DNA of 22,630 nt from Vishniacozyma victoriae (Eukaryota > Basidiomycota > Tremellomycetes > Tremellales > Bulleribasidiaceae): positions 1-22,630 of the forward strand of contig JADPYG010000008.1 in assembly GCA_017654735.1 (NCBI GenBank). The letters are read 5' to 3'. Each line of letters begins with the position of its first letter. Positions within the stretch are counted from its first letter, which is position 1. Under the pieces are notes generated by a model that saw only the letters and a list, made by a program, of their open reading frames with translations, did not search any database and was not told the origin of the DNA. Of this stretch, positions 18,625 to 22,630 are shown piece by piece. A program made the position numbers and the translations under genes.

Positions 18625-20783
18625 CTAGACCGTATACTTCAGCTCGGATTGCGAGGTGGGCTGGTCCTTGTCGGTCGCTGAAGACGTGACTTCGTGAACG
18701 GCTTCTTCGACCTCCGTGCCATCGTCGTACTTGTCGTTCATCATCGAAGCGACCTCCTCGAGAGATAGGCCCTCTGTATCACTTTAGCGGTGCCAATCGT
18801 CGCTTTGCCAATGATGTAGACTCACTTGTCTCGGGAAAGTAAAGGAAAATCAAGGTCGAGAAGATCACCAGTAAGGCGAGGTACATGAAGTAGAACTTCC
18901 ATCCGGCTGCTTGTAGACCGATGGGATTGACCCTGATGTCAACATCACGCCTCAAGGAACTGAAGCTGACAAAATCACCACTGGCCAAATACAATGCCGC
19001 CGTACTGAAGGAAGGAAAAGAGAGACATGCCAGTGGCGCGCACTGACGTGAGTGATCACTCGGACGGAGTGTACGATCACTCACTTGAGTATGGAAGGAT
19101 TTCGGTGGTATACGAGTATGACAAAGGAGTCCACGCGAGCGAGTAACTCTGGGATGTCAGCGATCACAATTCTTCTCACACGCACGTCAAGTACTCACAG
19201 CGAAGCCGATGAACATGAATGCGACACTTGTGAGCCCTGCAGCCTTGTTTCCAGTGCTGGCAAACACGCCGGACAGGATGATGAGGCAAACAAAAGAGAT
19301 GAGAACACCCGATGTCGAGATCAACCAGAGCTTGCGTCGACCAGCTCGCTCGCTGAGACTGGCCCCGGTGATCGCCCACATAAGATTCCAGATTGTCAAG
19401 CCAGCATTGATAGCCGTCTGCTGTAGAGATTCCGTGACGCCCACAGTAGCTGGACATCAGTCTCTGGGTGTCTGACCGTTGAGCGCGCGGATACATCACT
19501 CATCAAGAACTGGTGCGAGATAATACGAGAAGAGACCGATACCATTGAGCTGGGATCCGAGGGCGACTGTCGAAATGATGAGGAGCCTTCGTCGATTGAC
19601 CTTGGATTTGACAAAACTCGTGAAGCCAAGGTTTCCAGCTTTCTCCAAGGCGATGGCGTTCGAGATCTCGGAAAGTTCCAAAAGCACCAAAGGATCATCA
19701 AGAGCTCCGTTCGAGTGATGCTTTGCCAGAATGGCGTGAGCCAGGTCGGACTTGCCCTTGGCAATGAGCCACCCTGCAAGAGGTCAGCAATTGACACGTC
19801 CTAATAGTACTAGAGATCTGGGACTTACTAGGGGATTCGGGTACCCAGAACATGCCTACGGCCATGATGGCTGGGCCAAATGCCTGCAGTATGGTAGGAA
19901 GTCTGACGTCAGGGCTGACCAGCGAACAGTCGCGAAAGTCTCACCGCCACGTCCACTCAGAGTTCCAACCACCGGCTACGACTCCGAATGATACCCAAGC
20001 GGAGATCGCTGCTCCCACATAGAATGACGCCTGTATCAATAAGCGGATATATCTCAAGGGCCGTGGGAATATCTACATACCAAGACAAAACCAGCTCCAA
20101 CAGCTCGTAGACGGGGGTGCAATATTTCATTGCATAGAAGGTTGGATGCGAACAGAGCAAGCCCACCGCCTGGTCCCACAATGGCCCGACCGACAAGGAG
20201 GTCCGCGTAGCTTTTGGCGAACGCACCGACGAAGGCACCGATGAGCTAACATTGTCAGCGACACATGTATACACCAGATACGGTGTGAATATCCGGGCCA
20301 TTTTGTGGACTCACAATCAATGCGCATCCGATCCAGATGGTGAACCGTCGACCGATCTTATCGCAGATGACCCCATAGAAGGGAGCCGATGCAGCCATGA
20401 GAAGATAAGGCATCGCTCCAATGATACTAAGTCGTATACCACTTGGATTGTTGAAATACTCGTTCTGTCGAAATTAGTCGTGGACATTCTCTCAAATTCG
20501 AGTTTACTGACCCACAACCTGAGGGACTGCAAACCGTTGAGGTATGACCCATCCTGAAACGTCAGTCGCGGGACTTCTGAACGCACAAGACTTTACTCAC
20601 ATAACCGAGGGAGAAAGATCCCAGATACAGGACGCAAGCAGCCGCTACATTCAGGCGCAACGAAGGATCTGACCACCAGCGATCAGCCTATTTTGGTTTA
20701 GCCCTGTCCCTTGGCCGTATTATGATAGTATCACTCACCACAGCGTTTCGAACATTACGGTAACCTGTTCCAGATTCGGACAT
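18625..20783 (-). CDS. MFS sugar transporter, lactose-permease-like (transporter 2)
   Basis: Thirteen exons: 20783-20739, 20687-20601, 20553-20512, 20464-20315, 20245-20081, 20030-19945, 19902-19829, 19773-19501, 19449-19199, 19148-19085, 19042-18979, 18932-18826, 18773-18625. They sum to 518 residues, the usual family length. The landmarks in order are YRNVRNAV, YDGSYLNGLQSL split by an intron, NEYFNNPSG, DKIGRRFTIWIG, GRAIVGPGGG, ESPRWLIAKG, GSQLNGIGLFSYYL, QQTAINAGLTIWNL, AGRRKLWL, AWTPLSYSYTTEILP with MRATG, and PETKGLSLEEV before the tail. This pattern belongs to the LAC12-like branch, which takes up disaccharides, glycosides or hexoses. The junction after 19501 is abnormal: the in-frame join would need a donor starting AG, while the nearest GT (19499) shifts the frame. 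The gene may be inactivated by one base, misassembled, or spliced non-canonically. Confidence 0.85.
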
Positions 20784-21104
20784 TGCTGAGTATATGTGCG
20801 TGAGTTAGTTGCGGGAGTGTTGAACTATGCCGCTCGGTCTCGCGCGCGATATACGTGTATATATATGGCAGAGCATTCATCATATCCAATGTTGGGAAAA
20901 ACTTCGGGGAAACCCGCGGAGGCCTGCAGTCTGGACATCGAAATAGGAGGCGTTCATAGGCGGAACTAGTAGGGTCATCCTTGGCATGCCCCCGCACTAA
21001 TCCGATCTCCTTCATGCGAATCGGCTTATCCGCCAGACTCAAGCGGGACATCTGTATAGATCTGCGAAGCCAAGCGAGATCGGAAATGCTAAAACCTATG
21101 TATT

Positions 21105-21115
21105 TCCGCTCCGCT
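21105..21115 (+). promoter_or_regulatory. Overlapping TCCGCT pair upstream of transporter 2
   Basis: TCCGCTCCGCT contains two overlapping copies of the hexamer, giving CGG-N2-CGG on the other strand, about 325 bp upstream of the transporter 2 ATG. It matches the paired sites in the other island promoters. Confidence 0.45.
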
Positions 21116-21406
21116 CACGCTTGTAGGTTTGCCGTCAGACTAGGGGCGGAATTATGATTCGCGATATATTGCCACCTATGTCGGCGAAGCATCAGATTCC
21201 CTCAGCTCATGCGGGACGGGATTGATTTGCGAGAAGCGTTCATGACGCCTCCACATCAAATGCGTGCCAGGTCCGACTATTCTCAGGGAGGAGCATGTAA
21301 GTAATACGCTCAGTCGCCTCGATGCTTGGTCTCACACTTCTTTGTAACGACCCGCTCGCTCACTTAGAAAGACGGGTTGAGACTTATCCTATTTCCCGTG
21401 ACGCTT

Positions 21407-21438
21407 CTGTTTACAGTCTGTTTACAGTCTGTTACAGT
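21407..21438. repeat. 11-bp tandem repeat
   Basis: CTGTTTACAGT is repeated twice exactly, followed by a third copy lacking one T. It lies in the space between transporter 2 and the HD protein. No role is evident. Confidence 0.85.
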
Positions 21439-21584
21439 CATTTGGAGCTCACGTGAACTGTGATCGACCAAGTCCAATCGTATACGGTCACAAGCCCTCG
21501 TTATTGAAAGTCGCTGGTCGGAAGGTTCATAGAGAATAGGTTATCGGACCAATACACACGTGACAAGTGCTCAATACGTAGTTG

Positions 21585-21611
21585 TCAGCGTGCTCAGCGT
21601 GTTCAGCGTGT
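21585..21611. repeat. 9-bp tandem repeat
   Basis: Three head-to-tail copies of TCAGCGTG[C/T] are followed by a degenerate fourth. It lies about 115 bp downstream of the HD-protein stop. Confidence 0.85.
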
Positions 21612-21725
21612 TCATCGCGGAGCTCGTTACGAAATACAGATGTATACTGGATGACGTAGCCATTTTATACATTATGATACCCTTCTCAATGCCGGCGACA
21701 CCACGATTGCGCTCCTGAATGTTGG

Positions 21726-22481
21726 CTACAAATCACCTTGAATATCTCGATATTGCTCCACATCCTGCATGGTGTCCATGAATAGAGGCAAAATCGCATG
21801 AAACATGCATCCCGGGCGGGATTTCACCTCCTGAGTCGCCACATCGTACAAGCCGTATACGTATCCTCGGCGTGGCCAACGCTGACAGATGGCTAAGTTG
21901 GTGTCCGAATCAATGTAGTTCGAGTGCATTCCCATCAAGTCTTGTGCGGCTCCTAAGGCAACGAGTGCGGGAGTGAGTCGGATAGGACCTTCGTTGAGTC
22001 GCAGTTCCAGCGTGTGCATGGCTATCGATTCGAAGGTCTCGTCTGCGATATCCCTCAGTCGATCGGCAGAACCAGCTCCGCTGGCCACGTATGCGCTTTG
22101 CTGGCTGAGGACGAAGTTCCGTGCCTCGATAGCCCCTCGAAACTCTAGACTGAGTCTGCCCGTCGGTTGTATGGCTCCTATGAATCCCATCTCGTGCAAA
22201 ACAGCTCCGAGAAAGATTTCTTCGCGATCGAAACCAAGCCGGACCGCTTCTCCGGGTTGATCCCAGCCGGCATACCGAGCCAGTGCCAGACCGAAAGCGT
22301 AAGTTTGGATACTGTGGTTGACCGCCCACTCGGGCAAGTGAGCCCTCGCGTGCTCGAGTGCTTTGGTACACAAGTCGGTAGATGGTACGTCGAAAAAGCT
22401 GACATCGAGGAAAGCAGGAGGGCGTCCTACTGCAATCAGGTGTTGGACCAGCGGACGGTGGATTGGTTCGAGGCAAGGCAT
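21726..22481 (-). CDS. Cyanamide-hydratase-like HD-domain protein
   Basis: A single exon of 251 residues from the ATG at 22481, the usual length for fungal cyanamide hydratases, metal-dependent enzymes that hydrate cyanamide to urea. Candidate metal ligands are H56 in NHSIQTYAFG, H96 in LHEMG, H156 in AMHTL and D181 in AAQDLMG. The defining HD pair reads H96-E97, with Glu in place of Asp, which may alter the metal site or activity. The frame stays open further upstream into the subtelomeric repeat, but there it translates telomere-type sequence, so I take the internal Met as the start. Only 23 bp separate that ATG from TTAGGGGG. The native promoter therefore seems to be lost or replaced. Budding yeast cyanamide hydratases are also subtelomeric. 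A related HD hydrolase of other specificity is possible. Confidence 0.72.
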   Translation of the reverse strand: MPCLEPIHRPLVQHLIAVGRPPAFLDVSFFDVPSTDLCTKALEHARAHLPEWAVNHSIQTYAFGLALARYAGWDQPGEAVRLGFDREEIFLGAVLHEMGFIGAIQPTGRLSLEFRGAIEARNFVLSQQSAYVASGAGSADRLRDIADETFESIAMHTLELRLNEGPIRLTPALVALGAAQDLMGMHSNYIDSDTNLAICQRWPRRGYVYGLYDVATQEVKSRPGCMFHAILPLFMDTMQDVEQYRDIQGDL

Positions 22482-22504
22482 TGCGACGCGGACGTAGGGA
22501 GGAG

Positions 22505-22630
22505 TTAGGGGGTTACATACCGATTCTGGGATGGGGGGAGGCAAATCAGAAAAATTCATGCATGCATTAAAGGTCATAATATGATAGTACAATACTCACT
22601 GAACGGCCTGATATCATTCATATAACTCTA
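22505..22630 (+). repeat. TTAGGGGG unit and subtelomeric repeat, copy B
   Basis: One TTAGGGGG (22505-22512) is followed by ttacatacc and the same ordered blocks as 1690-1816, in the same orientation. The match runs to the window end, so a third subtelomeric element copy likely continues to the right, toward the chromosome end. It directly abuts the promoter side of the HD-protein gene. Confidence 0.85.

Larger units (their letters stand above)
20784..21725. other. Intergenic: transporter 2 promoter and HD-protein 3' side
   Basis: No gene is supported here. The proximal part has a TATA-like gtatatatatgg at about 20857, some 75 bp upstream of the transporter 2 ATG. Further up are the TCCGCT pair (21105-21115) and two short tandem repeats (21407-21438, 21585-21611). 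A 98-codon minus-strand frame overlapping the promoter lacks family features. Confidence 0.5.

Noticed and set aside
19176..19499. Alternative frame through transporter 2 after canonical splicing at 19499
   Set aside because: It produces sequence with no transporter character and ends in a stop; the conserved helices are in the other frame.
20755..21051. A 98-codon minus-strand frame over the transporter 2 promoter
   Set aside because: It overlaps the start of transporter 2 in another frame, contains the TATA-like region and has no family features.
1..22630. CRISPR arrays, rRNA or tRNA genes, bacterial insertion sequences
   Set aside because: No spacer-repeat arrays and no rRNA or tRNA signatures were noticed, and the gene structure is clearly fungal.

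Overview
The window looks like fungal chromosomal DNA, most likely from a basidiomycete yeast-like fungus of the Tremellomycetes (Cryptococcus/Kwoniella type). Three things point there: genes broken by many very short GT-AG introns (about 32 to 70 nt, up to 12 per gene), the telomere-type repeat TTAGGGGG (the repeat known from Cryptococcus), and protein families typical of such fungi. Exon coordinates were worked out by hand from splice signals, reading phase and family conservation. The assigned exons of all seven multi-exon gene models except the unknown subtelomeric gene add up to whole numbers of codons, which supports them.

Layout. (a) Positions 1-4728 are a subtelomeric repeat region. 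It holds a complete minus-strand gene for a TET/JBP-like 2-oxoglutarate/Fe(II) dioxygenase (94-1314), a 25-bp minisatellite (1436-1612), an interstitial tract of TTAGGGGG repeats (1656-1700), a minus-strand gene of unknown function with an acidic N-terminus (2082 to about 4120-4400), and a second copy of the sequence at 1-142 (4587-4728), which breaks off inside the last codons of the dioxygenase gene. I read this as two tandem copies of a Y'-like subtelomeric element separated by telomere repeats. (b) Positions 4729-22481 are an island of ordinary gene content: a Zn2Cys6 transcription factor (5153-7693, minus), a 12-TM-type sugar transporter (8545-10815, minus), a short-chain polyol/sugar dehydrogenase (11263-12359, plus), a Gfo/Idh/MocA oxidoreductase (12909-14503, minus), a secreted intronless tannase/feruloyl esterase (16134-17912, plus), a second, lactose-permease-like sugar transporter (18625-20783, minus), and a cyanamide-hydratase-like HD protein (21726-22481, minus). 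(c) At 22505 the telomere-type repeat and the same subtelomeric sequence seen at 1690-1816 begin again and run off the window.

How it fits together. An extracellular esterase, two permeases, two NAD(P)-dependent oxidoreductases and a Zn2Cys6 regulator form a plausible catabolic cluster for an esterified, probably plant-derived, sugar or phenolic compound. The substrate cannot be read from sequence. The hexamer TCCGCT (AGCGGA on the other strand) occurs as closely spaced copies upstream of the regulator, between transporter 1 and the SDR, upstream of the oxidoreductase and upstream of transporter 2. This suggests co-regulation by the cluster's own Zn2Cys6 factor. The island is bounded on both sides by same-orientation copies of the subtelomeric element, so it probably arrived or was rearranged by subtelomeric recombination.

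The least expected item is the subtelomeric element itself: a telomere-repeat-bounded, tandem unit carrying a TET/JBP-like dioxygenase (a family that oxidises modified bases in DNA) next to an unrecognised gene. Other oddities are a splice junction in transporter 2 that no GT-AG pair can make in frame, an HD-to-HE change in the cyanamide-hydratase-like protein whose promoter is replaced by subtelomeric repeat, an intronless esterase among intron-dense genes, and a strong 67-bp hairpin in the esterase upstream region.
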